Assembly: GCF_900106925.1 (NCBI RefSeq)
Contig: NZ_FNNZ01000003.1
Coordinates: forward strand, 186,001 to 250,000
DNA: 64,000 nt
DNA from: Thiocapsa roseopersicina
Lineage (GTDB): Bacteria; Pseudomonadota; Gammaproteobacteria; Chromatiales; Chromatiaceae
Reading direction: 5' to 3'
The position numbers and the translations under genes were made by a program. Under the pieces are notes generated by a model that saw only the letters and a program-made list of their open reading frames with translations, was not told where the DNA came from and did no database searches. Within the stretch, counting starts at the first letter, position 1, and the number at the start of each line of letters is the position of its first letter. Shown one piece after another: positions 47,006 through 56,369 of this stretch.

Positions 47006-47592
47006 GATGACTGAGGTCTGTACTGCTCGACGATCGGGCGGATCGTGGTCTCCCACACGTTGCGGTCGACCGGCCCGATGTGCTTGTAACGGATGATGCC
47101 TTCGCCGTCGACCACGAAGGTCTCGGGGGCGCCGTAGACGCCCCAGTGCAGACCGTAGCGGTTGTCCGGATCGTAGGCACTGACCACGTAGGGATTGCCG
47201 TAACGCCTGAGCATCTCGAGCGCCTCGGGTCGCGTGTCCTTCCAGTTGAAGCCGACGACCTGGACATCGTTCTCGCGTGCGATCTGCATCAGCTCTCCAT
47301 GCTCCTGACGGCATGACGGGCACCAAGAGGCCCAGACATTCACCAACGAGACCTTCCCCATGAGGATCTCGTTGGTGACCTTTCGGTTCGGGTCGTCCAG
47401 GGACTCGAGCTCGAACACGGGTGCGGGCTTGTTCACGAGCGGCGAGGGGACCTTGCGCGGATCCAGTTGCAGCCCGTAGAACAGCAGGGCGGCCAGCGCC
47501 ATGAAGATGGCGAGCGGGATGAGCGCGCGCCTCTTCGCCTTTGTTGCTGCCTTTGTCGCCGCCGTTGCCGATGGGGGGGTGATCGTCGTCAT
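47002..47592 (-). CDS. ccmG: Thiol:disulfide interchange protein CcmG (DsbE)
   Basis: This 196-residue membrane-anchored thioredoxin-like protein supplies reductant to CcmH. One N-terminal anchor helix (ALIPLAIFMALAALLFYGL) precedes the thioredoxin fold with active site WCPSC in VNVWASWCPSCRQEHG and the conserved GAPETFVVDGEG. It overlaps ccmF at its start and ccmH at its stop, each by 4 bp. Confidence 0.96.
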   Translation of the reverse strand: MTTITPPSATAATKAATKAKRRALIPLAIFMALAALLFYGLQLDPRKVPSPLVNKPAPVFELESLDDPNRKVTNEILMGKVSLVNVWASWCPSCRQEHGELMQIARENDVQVVGFNWKDTRPEALEMLRRYGNPYVVSAYDPDNRYGLHWGVYGAPETFVVDGEGIIRYKHIGPVDRNVWETTIRPIVEQYRPQSS

Positions 47593-49574
47593 GAGCGTGC
47601 TCCCAGCGCTCCGGCCGGGACATCCGCTGTCCGCCGCACCGTGCGATAACGCCGATCGGCCATCGCCAAGAGGCCGCCGAGCGCCATCAGGATCGCCCCG
47701 AGCCAGATCCAGCGCACGAAGGGCTTATAGTAGACCCGCAGCGCCCAATCTCCGTCCGTTCCCACCGGCTCGCCGAGCGAGACATAGAGGTCGCGCAGGA
47801 AGCCGGCGTTGATAGCTGCCTCGGTCATGGGCATGCCGCCCGAGAAATAGGCGCGTTTCTCCGGGTAGAGCACGGCGATCTGTCGTTCGTCTTTGGTGAC
47901 GATGAACTCGCCCTGCTGCGCCAGGTAGTTAGGCCCGGTGACCGCCTGTACGCCGTTGAACTGGAAGCGGTAGCCCGAGTCCTCGTGCACGTCGCCCGGC
48001 GACATCCGCACGTCGGTCTCCGAGCCGTGGATTGACACCATGGTCACGCCGACGATGAACATCGCGATCCCGACATGCGCGGTCCACATGCCGTAGTAGC
48101 TGAGATTGCGAGCGTTGAAGTCGGCCGCCAGCCCCCGGAAACCGCCTTTGTTCTTCAGGCGCTCGGCGAGGGCGATCAGATGGGTGCCGACCAGCCAGGC
48201 ACTCATGCTCAGGCCGAAGGCCATCCCGAAACCGCCGTCCTCGAAGATCGGCTGCAGGGCCACGATGAAGACGGCGATGCCGAGCGCGAGCGCGATCCAC
48301 AGCGAGCGCACCAGGCGCATCGGCTCGTCGTGCTTCCAGCGCGTCAAGGGTCCGATCCCCATCGCCACAATGAGGAAGGGCGAGAGCGACACGAACATCT
48401 TGTTGAACCAGGGGAAGCCGACCGAGATCTTGCCCCACCCGGCGGCCTCGTAGATCAGCGGGGCGAGGGTGCCGAACAGGACCAGGACCGTCAGCGTCGC
48501 GAAGAGCAGGTTGTTCACCAGCAGGAAGCTCTCGCGCGAGAGGATGTCGAACCGACCGCCGCCGGCGATGGTCGGTGCACGCCAGGCATAAAGCGCCAGG
48601 GAGCCGCCGATCACGACGCACAGGAAGACGAGGATGAAGGTGCCGCGGGCCGGATCGGTCGCAAAGGCATGCACCGATGTCAATACACCCGAGCGCACCA
48701 GGAAGGTCCCGAGCAGCGATAGGGAGAAGGCCGAGATGGCCAGCAGCACGGTCCAGCTCTTGAAGGCTGCACGCTTCTCGGTCACGGCGAGGGAATGGAT
48801 CAGCGCCGTACCCACCAGCCAAGGCATAAAGGAGGCATTCTCGACCGGATCCCAGAACCACCAGCCGCCCCAACCCAGCTCGTAGTAGGCCCACCAGGAG
48901 CCCAAGGCGATACCGATGGTGAGGAAGACCCAAGCCGCGGTCGTCCAGGGTCGCGACCAGCGCGCCCAGGCCGAGTCCAGCTTGCCGCCGATGAGTGCGG
49001 CGATCGCGAAGGCGAAGGCGACCGAGAAGCCGACATAGCCCATGTAGAGCATCGGCGGGTGGATCGCCAAACCGAAGTCCTGCAGCAGCGGGTTCAGGTC
49101 ACGGCCCTCGAGCGGTGCCGGGAAGAGCCGGTCGAAGGGATTGGAGGTCAGCAGCATGAACAGCAGGAAGCCGATCGCCACCATGCCGAGGACCGAGACG
49201 ACGCGAGCCACCATCGGCAACGGGAGATTCTTGCTGAAGGCCGCGACCGCCGCGCCCCATCCGGCCAACATCAGGACCCACAGCAGCAAGGACCCCTCAT
49301 GACCGCCCCAAATCGCCGAGACCTTGTAGAGGATCGGCATCAGGGTGTTGGAGTGACCTGCGACATATTCGACCGAGAAGTCGTCGGTCAAAAAGGCATG
49401 CAGGAGCGCCACGAAGGCGATCGCGATGAAGGTGAGCTGGCCGCGGGCGAGCGGTCGAGCCATCTCCATCCAGCGGCGGTTGCCGACGAAGCTGCCGATC
49501 AGCGGAACGGACGCCTGTGCCGCCGTGATGGCGAGGGCGAGAATCAGCGCGAAATGACCGAGCTCGGGGACCAT
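47589..49574 (-). CDS. ccmF: Haem lyase subunit CcmF
   Basis: This 661-residue polytopic membrane protein is the core of the haem ligase with CcmH and CcmI. The haem-handling WWD signature is in GWGGWWFWDPVENASFMPWL, flanked by conserved periplasmic His residues, and many transmembrane helices are evident. Length is normal for the family. Its GTG/ATG junction with ccmE overlaps by one base, and with ccmG by 4 bp. Confidence 0.97.
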   Translation of the reverse strand: MVPELGHFALILALAITAAQASVPLIGSFVGNRRWMEMARPLARGQLTFIAIAFVALLHAFLTDDFSVEYVAGHSNTLMPILYKVSAIWGGHEGSLLLWVLMLAGWGAAVAAFSKNLPLPMVARVVSVLGMVAIGFLLFMLLTSNPFDRLFPAPLEGRDLNPLLQDFGLAIHPPMLYMGYVGFSVAFAFAIAALIGGKLDSAWARWSRPWTTAAWVFLTIGIALGSWWAYYELGWGGWWFWDPVENASFMPWLVGTALIHSLAVTEKRAAFKSWTVLLAISAFSLSLLGTFLVRSGVLTSVHAFATDPARGTFILVFLCVVIGGSLALYAWRAPTIAGGGRFDILSRESFLLVNNLLFATLTVLVLFGTLAPLIYEAAGWGKISVGFPWFNKMFVSLSPFLIVAMGIGPLTRWKHDEPMRLVRSLWIALALGIAVFIVALQPIFEDGGFGMAFGLSMSAWLVGTHLIALAERLKNKGGFRGLAADFNARNLSYYGMWTAHVGIAMFIVGVTMVSIHGSETDVRMSPGDVHEDSGYRFQFNGVQAVTGPNYLAQQGEFIVTKDERQIAVLYPEKRAYFSGGMPMTEAAINAGFLRDLYVSLGEPVGTDGDWALRVYYKPFVRWIWLGAILMALGGLLAMADRRYRTVRRTADVPAGALGARS

Positions 49575-50041
49575 CAGTTGGAGGCTCCGCGGGTGCCCAT
49601 CGACTCGACGACGCCCTCGGCATGGGCGGTTTTGAGGGTATCGGCGACCTCGGGCGGCATGTATTCCTCGTCATGCTTGGCGAGGACCTCTTCGGCATAA
49701 AAGACGCCGTCGTCGCCAAGTCGTCCCTTGGTCACGACCCCCTGGCCCTCGCTGAAGAGGTCGGGGAGGATCCCGGTGTAGGCGACCGTCACCGTCTCGG
49801 CGTTGTCGGTCACGTCGAACTTGACCGTCAAGCCGTCCTCTTGGCGCGCCACCGTTCCCGGTGTCACCAAGCCCCCCAGACGGAAGACGTGCTCGGCCGG
49901 GGCCTCGCTGGCCATGACCTGAGACGGGCTGAAAAAATACGAGATATTGCTGTTGAGTGCACTCAAGGCCAAGGCCGAGGCCGCGCCGACACCGGCGATG
50001 GCGAGGCCGACGAACACCAAACGTTTCTGTCTTGCTTTCAT
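49574..50041 (-). CDS. ccmE: Haem chaperone CcmE
   Basis: This 155-residue periplasmic haem chaperone is anchored by one N-terminal helix (RLVFVGLAIAGVGAASALAL). The covalent haem-binding His lies in VLAKHDEEYMPPEV, matching the LAKHDE(N)Y motif. ATG 50041 overlaps the ccmD stop by 4 bp. An upstream in-frame start is rejected because it would run through ccmD. Confidence 0.96.
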   Translation of the reverse strand: MKARQKRLVFVGLAIAGVGAASALALSALNSNISYFFSPSQVMASEAPAEHVFRLGGLVTPGTVARQEDGLTVKFDVTDNAETVTVAYTGILPDLFSEGQGVVTKGRLGDDGVFYAEEVLAKHDEEYMPPEVADTLKTAHAEGVVESMGTRGASN

Positions 50042-50208
50042 TGATTCACTCCAGAGTCGCGCATCCGGATCAATCGACCAAGACGGGCCAAAATGGTTCG
50101 CCGTTGAGCGCGCAATTGCAGAATTTCCGCCACGAGCAGCACCAGCACCATGCCGTAGGCCCCCCACACGAAGAAGGCGTAACCGCCTTGAGAGAAGAAC
50201 TCGCTCAT
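50038..50208 (-). CDS. ccmD: Haem exporter protein CcmD
   Basis: This 56-residue single-span membrane protein aids release of holo-CcmE from CcmABC. The typical pattern is MSEFFSQGGYAFFVWGAYGM with a hydrophobic helix and then a basic tail (RAQRRTILARLGRL). It is recognised by position between ccmC and ccmE, with 4-bp overlaps on both sides, as well as by sequence. Confidence 0.93.
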   Translation of the reverse strand: MSEFFSQGGYAFFVWGAYGMVLVLLVAEILQLRAQRRTILARLGRLIRMRDSGVNQ

Positions 50209-50978
50209 GCTCGATCGCCCTTGACGAGAAGCTCCTGAACCCAGGTATTGTCGGCCTCGCGAGTCAGGATGATGCTGCGCAGCCGCATCAGGGTGGTCGC
50301 GAAGGAGTACATCCAGAACCCGAAGGTCACCGCCAGCATGGAAAAGAGGATGTTGCCCTCGATCTGCGTCAGGTTGGACCTCTGATGGAGCGCGGCACAT
50401 TGGTTCGGATCCGGACAGTTCACGGACCAGAAGATGAGCGGGACCATCACCAGTCCGACGATCGCCAGCAGGGCGGCAGCCCGGTCGGCACGGCGCGTGT
50501 CGTCGATCGCCGAGTGCAGCGCGATGTAGCCGATATACATGAAGAAGAGAATCAGCTCCGTCGTGAGGCGGGGATCCCAGTCCCAGTAGGTACCCCAGCT
50601 GGGACGTCCCCAAAAGGACCCGGTCCAGAGAGCCAGGAAGGTGAAGATGGCCCCGGTCGGTGCGATCGCGTTGGCCATCATGAAGGAGAGCCGGGTATTG
50701 AACACCAGTCCGATCGCCGCCCAGCCCACCATGACCACGTACAGCCACATCGACATCCAGGCGGCGGGTACATGGATGAAGATGATGCGGTAGTATTCCT
50801 TCTGCGCGTTACTCCCGCCGAGCTGGTCGGGCGTCTGGAAAAACCCCCAGTAGAGGCCGGCCAAGAGACACACCCCGGTCAGGATCCAAAACACCGGGAT
50901 CAGTCGTCCTGCGGTCGGGTAGAAGGATGCGGGAGCGGCAAATCTAAACCAGTTCGAAGCCATGGGTGAAGGGGTCAT
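50205..50978 (-). CDS. ccmC: Haem exporter/handling protein CcmC
   Basis: This 257-residue membrane protein with six helices loads haem onto CcmE. The WWD-type motif is in FWGRPSWGTYWDWDPRLT, and axial His residues lie in IFIHVPAAWMS and nearby. Two starts are possible (MTPSPMASNW at 50978 or the internal Met at 50963). The protein is otherwise of standard length. It lies 8 bp downstream of ccmB. Confidence 0.96.
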   Translation of the reverse strand: MTPSPMASNWFRFAAPASFYPTAGRLIPVFWILTGVCLLAGLYWGFFQTPDQLGGSNAQKEYYRIIFIHVPAAWMSMWLYVVMVGWAAIGLVFNTRLSFMMANAIAPTGAIFTFLALWTGSFWGRPSWGTYWDWDPRLTTELILFFMYIGYIALHSAIDDTRRADRAAALLAIVGLVMVPLIFWSVNCPDPNQCAALHQRSNLTQIEGNILFSMLAVTFGFWMYSFATTLMRLRSIILTREADNTWVQELLVKGDRA

Positions 50979-50986
50979 CCCTCGGA

Positions 50987-51658
50987 TTATTCGATTGAAA
51001 TCTTAAGCGCAGCCGACGATGCCAGCGGCGCGAACGTCAGTGCAGCGACCAGAAACGCCCCGAGCAGGGCAAGATAGGGGCGCGTGTCCGCCATATCGAT
51101 GCCGCTTGCCGTCACCGCCCCGGCCCCGTAGACCAGCACCGGGATATAGAGCGGCAGGATCAGCAAGGATAAGAGAATACCGCCGCCGCGCAGGCCAAGG
51201 GTCAGAGCCGCGCCGATCGCCCCGATCAGACTCAGCACCGGTGTGCCGAGCAAGAGGGCAACCATCATGATCAGGATCGCGTCGTCGGATAGATGGTACT
51301 GCATGCCGACCAGCGGGGCGATGAGCACCAGCGGCAACCCGGTCAGCAACCAGTGAGCCGTGATCTTTGCCAACACCAGGAGCGACAAGGGTTGTGCGGT
51401 CAAGACCATCTGCTCGAGGGTGCCGTCCTCGTAGTCCGCAGCGAACAGGCGTTCGAGCGCCAACATCGAGGCCAGCAAGGCCGCCACCCAGACCACGCCA
51501 GGACCGAGGATCTGCAGGATCTGTCGTTCGGTGCCCACGCCCAACGGAAACAGACTGACCACGATGATGAAGAAGAAGAGTGTGGTCAAGACGTCCGTGC
51601 GTCGCCGCAGGGCCAGCGTCAGATCACGCAGCAGAACGCACCAGAAGACACGCAGCAC
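50987..51658 (-). CDS. ccmB: Haem exporter permease CcmB
   Basis: This 223-residue six-helix ABC permease pairs with CcmA in the complex that frees holo-CcmE. The start VFWCVLLRDLTLALRRR and the conserved segments DGTLEQMVLTAQPL and GLPLVLIAPLVG are typical. It lies 6 bp downstream of ccmA. Confidence 0.96.
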   Translation of the reverse strand: MLRVFWCVLLRDLTLALRRRTDVLTTLFFFIIVVSLFPLGVGTERQILQILGPGVVWVAALLASMLALERLFAADYEDGTLEQMVLTAQPLSLLVLAKITAHWLLTGLPLVLIAPLVGMQYHLSDDAILIMMVALLLGTPVLSLIGAIGAALTLGLRGGGILLSLLILPLYIPVLVYGAGAVTASGIDMADTRPYLALLGAFLVAALTFAPLASSAALKISIE

Positions 51659-51664
51659 GGCCGG

Positions 51665-52282
51665 TCAGCTCCCGAGGTGAAGGCGTTCGACCTGACCGGA
51701 GGTCAAACCGACCTCCTGGTGAGTCGTCAGGACGACGATGCCCCCGTGCGCCACATGCTCGGCGATGAGGGTCTCCAGCAGATCCACGGCGCCGACGTCC
51801 AATGCGGTGAAGGGCTCGTCGAGGACCCAGAGCGGCGCGGTGCTCAGGATCAGGCGCGCCAAGGCCACGCGCTTCTTCTGACCCTGCGAGAGCATCCGTG
51901 TGGGCAGATCCTCGAAACCCACCAGGCCGATCCGCGCGAGCGCGGCCCAGATCCGCGAGTCGTCGACGCGATCGCCGTCCAAGGTCGCGGCGACACGGAG
52001 ATTCTCGATGCCGGTCAGGTCGGCCTTGATGCCGTTCAGATGGCCGAAGTAGAGCAGATCTCGCCGATAGTCCTCGCCGAGACGACGTGTCGACTCGCCG
52101 TTCCAGCGGATCTCGCCCGAGTCCGGCGTGAACAGCCCGCACAAGGAGCGCAGGAGCGTCGTCTTGCCGCTGCCGTTCGCGCCCCGCACGTGCAGGAGCG
52201 TGCCCCCGGCAACGGCGAAGTCCAGACCGGAGAACAGCATGCGGTCGCCCCGCCGGCATTCGAGCTGTGTCACCTCTAGCAT
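51665..52282 (-). CDS. ccmA: Haem exporter ATP-binding protein CcmA
   Basis: This 205-residue ABC ATPase has Walker A RGANGSGKTTLLRSL, signature MLSQGQKKRVALARL and Walker B LWVLDEPFTALD. ATG 52282 (MLEVTQLECRRGDR) is the family start; the longer frame to 52336 is not conserved in type. It is the first gene of ccmABCDEFGHI, all leftward with overlaps or gaps under 10 bp. Confidence 0.96.
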   Translation of the reverse strand: MLEVTQLECRRGDRMLFSGLDFAVAGGTLLHVRGANGSGKTTLLRSLCGLFTPDSGEIRWNGESTRRLGEDYRRDLLYFGHLNGIKADLTGIENLRVAATLDGDRVDDSRIWAALARIGLVGFEDLPTRMLSQGQKKRVALARLILSTAPLWVLDEPFTALDVGAVDLLETLIAEHVAHGGIVVLTTHQEVGLTSGQVERLHLGS

Positions 52283-52473
52283 AGAAACGAAGGGGTTCCC
52301 TGGATGAATTCGAACGCGTCGGGCGCTCGATGGCAACGCGGATCTAAACCGCTTTTTGGTCTACCGTCCGAGGCCGGCGAGCAACCTTATACGCTGGATC
52401 CGGATTCCACAACCGCCCGGTGAACCGCCCGGCGCGCCGACGCGGGGAAGGAGAGCTCCCCGCGGCCGGGCGA
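52283..52473. other. Upstream region of the ccm operon
   Basis: A 190-bp gap should contain the ccm promoter. A solitary CTAAACCGC at 52344-52352 matches one end of the 87-bp element family, but no partner end lies at the right distance. No strong -35/-10 pair is evident. Confidence 0.4.
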
Positions 52474-53301
52474 TCACCCGGCTCGGCGCTGCCACGGCAG
52501 AAAGCGCAGCCAGTCGTTGCGGGTCGGCGTCGTCTCGGCCGTCACGCAGGGCGCCAGCGCCAAGAGATCTTCACCGTCGAGCAGACGTCGAGGATTGTCC
52601 AGCGTCAGCAGGGTCGCCGCATCCTCCCCCAGCCATGCGGCGACGCGGGTGCGGGCCGCGGACAGTGTTTCCGGACTGCGCCCCGTCGGGCGATGGGCAT
52701 CCGAAGCGATCAGGTGCACCCACCCCGACTCCAGCCAGCGCCGGCTGAGCCCTTGCAGGCGCTCGCCGAAATCACCGCTGCAGCTCTGTGCGGTGAGCTG
52801 GACCTTGCAGCCCCAACCGATCCATTCAGCCAAGCGCTGTGGGCGTCGCGCCAGTACGAGATTGCGCTCGGGGTGGGCGATGACGGGCGTGATGCCGTGC
52901 CGCAGGAGCTGCCCCAGGATGACCTCGGCACCCCGCGGAACGGCGTTCTTCGGAAGCTCGACCAGTGCGGCCTTGCCGCGGTCGTTGTAGGTCAGTGCGC
53001 TGCCGTCGAGCACGCGGCTCGGCGTCTCGGGGACAAGATGGATCTCCGCGCCCGGGAAAAGGTCGAGCGGGATCTCCGCATCGGACAAGCGTCGCCGCAG
53101 GTCCGCCAATGCGTGCCGGACGAGGTCGCCGGGGTTCTTGTAGACCCCGTTCAGATGATGCGGGGTACAGACGATCCCGCGGGTTCCGCCCGCGACGGCT
53201 GCCCCGGCCATTTCGATCGCCGTCTCGAAAGTGTGCGCACCGTCGTCGAGGCCGGGGAGGATGTGGCAATGGGCGTCGAACACTGCGGGTTCCTGTCGCA
53301 T
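52474..53301 (-). CDS. CpsB/YwqE-type tyrosine-protein phosphatase (PHP domain)
   Basis: This 275-residue manganese-dependent phosphatase of the PHP fold dephosphorylates BY-kinases that regulate polysaccharide export. Metal-ligand motifs are FDAHCHILPGLDDGA, CTPHHLNG, FPGAEIHL, IAHPERN and ASDAHRPTGR. It ends 191 bp before ccmA and is not next to kinase or capsule genes in this window, so it may act on a distant system. It starts 18 bp downstream of the Sfum_1244-like gene and may be co-transcribed with it. Confidence 0.9.
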   Translation of the reverse strand: MRQEPAVFDAHCHILPGLDDGAHTFETAIEMAGAAVAGGTRGIVCTPHHLNGVYKNPGDLVRHALADLRRRLSDAEIPLDLFPGAEIHLVPETPSRVLDGSALTYNDRGKAALVELPKNAVPRGAEVILGQLLRHGITPVIAHPERNLVLARRPQRLAEWIGWGCKVQLTAQSCSGDFGERLQGLSRRWLESGWVHLIASDAHRPTGRSPETLSAARTRVAAWLGEDAATLLTLDNPRRLLDGEDLLALAPCVTAETTPTRNDWLRFLPWQRRAG

Positions 53302-53319
53302 GGATTCCTTGGGCGGGTG

Positions 53320-54414
53320 TTAGAGTCGCTTGGATTCGACCAGCTGCCTGATCGCGTCCGGGACCTTGTCGGGGCTCGCGGGCCGGCTCCCGGCGGGGCT
53401 CGAATCGGGCATCTCGCCGTCGTGTCGCCGGTAGAGCACGAGCATCTCCTCGGCGACCTGCTCCCAATGGGCGCGACCTTGATCCGCAAGTTGCGCGAGC
53501 GCGTCTGTCGAGTCGGTCTCCAGCCAGCTCGCATAGGCATCGTTCAGCGCCGGAAAGAGATGAAGACGCATGCCGGTCAAGGTGCCGATGTGGAAATGCA
53601 GCGAGGCCGGCTCGCCCGCCTCGGCCAGCGCCGGCAGGGTGACGAGACAATCGGCGAGGTGATCGCGCACCGCGCGCGCCATCAGCTCGGCCGGTGTGTT
53701 GGCGAGCGTCATCAGCATGGCGTTCCAATCCTCTCCGAGCCGCTGTCCGGCCGCGTATTCGCCCTGCTCGTGCAGCAGCAGGGTCTTGATCTCACGCTCG
53801 GTCATGGCGTCGAGTGACGCCTCGAGTGCGCCCTCGAAGTCGTAGCAGGCGAAGGCGCGCCCGAGGGCGTTGTCGGGGCGATGCCAGCGCCAGCCTTCGA
53901 GCTTCTCCCACAGATAGCGCTGCAGGGACTCGCGCCGCACGAAGATGGTTCGTCCCAGGGTCATGGCCGGCGGCGCGGTCAGGTCACGGGCATACTCGTC
54001 GGCGACCACGAAGACCGAATAGCCATCGCTGGAGCGGCGTTGTTCGAGTGCGCCGAGCACGAAGTGCGGCTTGGCCCGGTTGCCGAGCCCGCCGCTGTAG
54101 ACCAGACCGAGCGGGGCGAGTCGGCTGTTGATGGCCTCCGCGTCGAAGGGGTCGTAGCGCTGGCCGTCGATCTCGATGGGCCGCATCTCCGCCTCTTCGA
54201 GCTCCTCCCACAGCTGCTCGCGCGCTTGGAGCCATTCGCCGACTTGCTCGCGCTCCAAGGACGCACCATAAGGGAGGTGCTTTTCCCAGCGAAAGTATTC
54301 CCGCATCTTCATCAGGTAGATGCAGAGCGAGTCATCGGCGCCGTGCCGCGCATCCGAGACGTGACAGTTGTACTGCACGGCCTCGGCCAGCACGCTGATT
54401 GCAGGATTCGGCAT
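53320..54414 (-). CDS. Uncharacterised protein resembling the Sfum_1244 family
   Basis: This 364-residue soluble protein has no signal peptide or membrane helix. The segment PIEIDGQRYDPFDAEAINSR followed by GLVYSGGLGNRAKPHF resembles what I recall as the Sfum_1244 family of unknown function, but I cannot verify this by search. It is rich in Trp, Glu and Arg. A small helical gene is divergent across 129 bp. No catalytic motif is recognised. Function is unknown. Confidence 0.85.
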   Translation of the reverse strand: MPNPAISVLAEAVQYNCHVSDARHGADDSLCIYLMKMREYFRWEKHLPYGASLEREQVGEWLQAREQLWEELEEAEMRPIEIDGQRYDPFDAEAINSRLAPLGLVYSGGLGNRAKPHFVLGALEQRRSSDGYSVFVVADEYARDLTAPPAMTLGRTIFVRRESLQRYLWEKLEGWRWHRPDNALGRAFACYDFEGALEASLDAMTEREIKTLLLHEQGEYAAGQRLGEDWNAMLMTLANTPAELMARAVRDHLADCLVTLPALAEAGEPASLHFHIGTLTGMRLHLFPALNDAYASWLETDSTDALAQLADQGRAHWEQVAEEMLVLYRRHDGEMPDSSPAGSRPASPDKVPDAIRQLVESKRL

Positions 54415-54543
54415 CTGTACACCTCGAGCCGGAAGGGTCTTTTTTCTGAGTAGAATGATAGGACATCAAGCTATCAGCTTCGCACCGCCTTTCCAATCTC
54501 GGGGCGGCGTCGGTCCAAACAAGTCGCGAAACAGGAGTCGGAC

Positions 54544-55098
54544 GTGGCATTACGTATCAAGAGTCATTGGTGGAACGACGATCAGGAGCGCTCGCTTCCG
54601 GAGATCGCGAGCGCGCTGGCCTTCATCGCATGGCGCATCGCCGTGGACAAGGCGATCAATCTGCACTGCGAGCGCTTCGTCTACGAGAGCGATCGGCAGC
54701 GCCTGGACGTCATCGAGGAGTACCTGGTCTTTCTGATCCAGATCGCGGATCGCATGTCCCACGGTCCCTTGGAGGACGAGGATCGCCGCATACTGATCAC
54801 CGCCTTCGCGAAGAAGGTCTTCGAGCATGTGCAGGACAACACGCAGGATCTGCTCGGTCCGGGCGACTACGGCGGCCCCTTCATCGCCCGGCTCAACGCC
54901 CGCTCGGGCGAGTATGCCGACTACCAATTCGACGACGAGGGTCCGAGCTACGCCTTCCTGCGCCACCTCGGCTTCGAGATCCAATCCCTGATGGGCCCGA
55001 GCGAGGAGAACCGCTGGGTCATCGATCAGGTCATGGACAAGGACGGATGGGATGCCTACAAGCGCTTCTCCAAGGCATTCCGCGATCTGTTCGAGTGA
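54544..55098 (+). CDS. Conserved-looking protein of unknown function
   Basis: This 184-residue soluble, acidic, largely helical protein starts MALRIKSHWWNDDQERSLPE and continues with IASALAFIAWRIAVDKAINL. It has no transmembrane segment. Codon use matches the neighbours. It is divergent from the Sfum_1244-like gene, and the shared 129-bp region suggests common control. I do not recognise a domain. Confidence 0.82.
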   Translation: MALRIKSHWWNDDQERSLPEIASALAFIAWRIAVDKAINLHCERFVYESDRQRLDVIEEYLVFLIQIADRMSHGPLEDEDRRILITAFAKKVFEHVQDNTQDLLGPGDYGGPFIARLNARSGEYADYQFDDEGPSYAFLRHLGFEIQSLMGPSEENRWVIDQVMDKDGWDAYKRFSKAFRDLFE

Positions 55099-55157
55099 GG
55101 TCGACGCCGGTGGTTCGGCGCGAGGCTGACTGTCGGGTGACGCTGCGCTGACCCGCC

Positions 55158-56111
55158 CTACCTCGACTTACGCGGGGTCTGGGTTCGATCGGACGGGGTG
55201 CCGCGGCGCTCCAATTGGGTGACCAGGATGCCGCACAGGATCAGACCGAGTGCGTAGAGGTGGTTCGGCTCCGGCTCCTCGCCCAGGAAGAGCATCCCGA
55301 CGCCCACGGCCCAGAGCGGGATCAGGTAATTGAGCTGAGAGACGAACGACGGACCAGCCGATTTCACCAGTTTGAAGTAGACGATGGTCGCGATCGCGGT
55401 CGCAAAGACGCCGAGCAGCGCGACCGCGATCAGGTGCGGTGTCTCCGGGGCGGCCTGTACCGAGACATTCACGGCGACATCCCCGGTCATGAAAAGGATC
55501 GGCACCATCATCAGCGACGCCAACGAGATGGTCGAGGCTGCACTGAAGAGCGCGTCGCTCGCCGGGCGCAGCCGCGCCAGGATCGAGGAGACGGCGTAGC
55601 TGATGGCCCCGCCCAGCACCGCCAGCATCGGCAGCAGGTGCCCTTGGCCGTTGGCGAGGTCCGCGAAGGCGTCCGGGCCGACCAGCACCACGATACCGGC
55701 AAATCCCAACAGAAAACCAGTCACGCGATAGCGTGTCAGATGCTCGCCGGGCACCAGGAAATGGGCGAGCCCCAGGGTCGCCAACGGCATCACGGCCATC
55801 AGGATGCCCGCCAAACCGCTGTCGATGAAGGTCTGGCCCCAAGCGATCAGGGAAAAGGGCAGGACATTGCCGAACACGGCGATCAGCACATAGAAGACCC
55901 AGAGCCGCGCCCCGGCGACGGGCCGAGCCGCGAGCATCCAGGCTGCGGGGACGAGCAGCACCGCGGCCACGACCAAACGTCCCGCGACCACCAGATCGGA
56001 CGGCAGGCCGCCGACCGCGATCTTGGTCAGGAGAAAGGATGTGCCCCACATCAAGGTCAGCGACAGCAGCATGACCCAATCTGCGAGGCGGTGCCGTCGG
56101 GTCAGCTGCAT
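55158..56111 (-). CDS. DMT/EamA family transporter
   Basis: This 317-residue inner-membrane protein has ten predicted helices in two EamA repeats. The family features include MWGTSFLLTKIAVGGLPSD in the first repeat and FVSQLNYLIPLWAVGVGMLF followed by LGEEP in the second. Members export metabolites such as amino acids or purines. The substrate is not indicated by context. It converges on the preceding 184-residue gene. Confidence 0.92.
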   Translation of the reverse strand: MQLTRRHRLADWVMLLSLTLMWGTSFLLTKIAVGGLPSDLVVAGRLVVAAVLLVPAAWMLAARPVAGARLWVFYVLIAVFGNVLPFSLIAWGQTFIDSGLAGILMAVMPLATLGLAHFLVPGEHLTRYRVTGFLLGFAGIVVLVGPDAFADLANGQGHLLPMLAVLGGAISYAVSSILARLRPASDALFSAASTISLASLMMVPILFMTGDVAVNVSVQAAPETPHLIAVALLGVFATAIATIVYFKLVKSAGPSFVSQLNYLIPLWAVGVGMLFLGEEPEPNHLYALGLILCGILVTQLERRGTPSDRTQTPRKSR

Positions 56112-56369
56112 AGGAAGGGTTGCGATCGGTCGCGTTGGGTCGGCGCGGATGGCGTCCGGGTGTCTGTCTCAAGCATCTCCATAATCTCGATCACGATCGA
56201 CCGGCCCGGTCTAGGGTCACTGACGGGAGCATCCTCCAACCGATGCCGGAACTGACTCCAGATTGCATCTCCGATTCCCGACTCAAGCGTGCGGGTGCGC
56301 TCCGGTTTGACCGCAGCCGCATCGGGTCCGGACAATAGCTTGAACCTTCCATGAGTCGACTCAGCCGCC

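Noticed and set aside
45177-47267. One long open frame that would fuse ccmI with upstream sequence
   Set aside because: The N-terminal 250 residues are the wrong frame of ccmH and ccmG. The true CcmI start at 46508 overlaps the ccmH stop and opens a membrane helix.
52344-52352. CTAAACCGC resembling a left end of the element
   Set aside because: No right end is found at the expected distance, so it is not counted as a copy.
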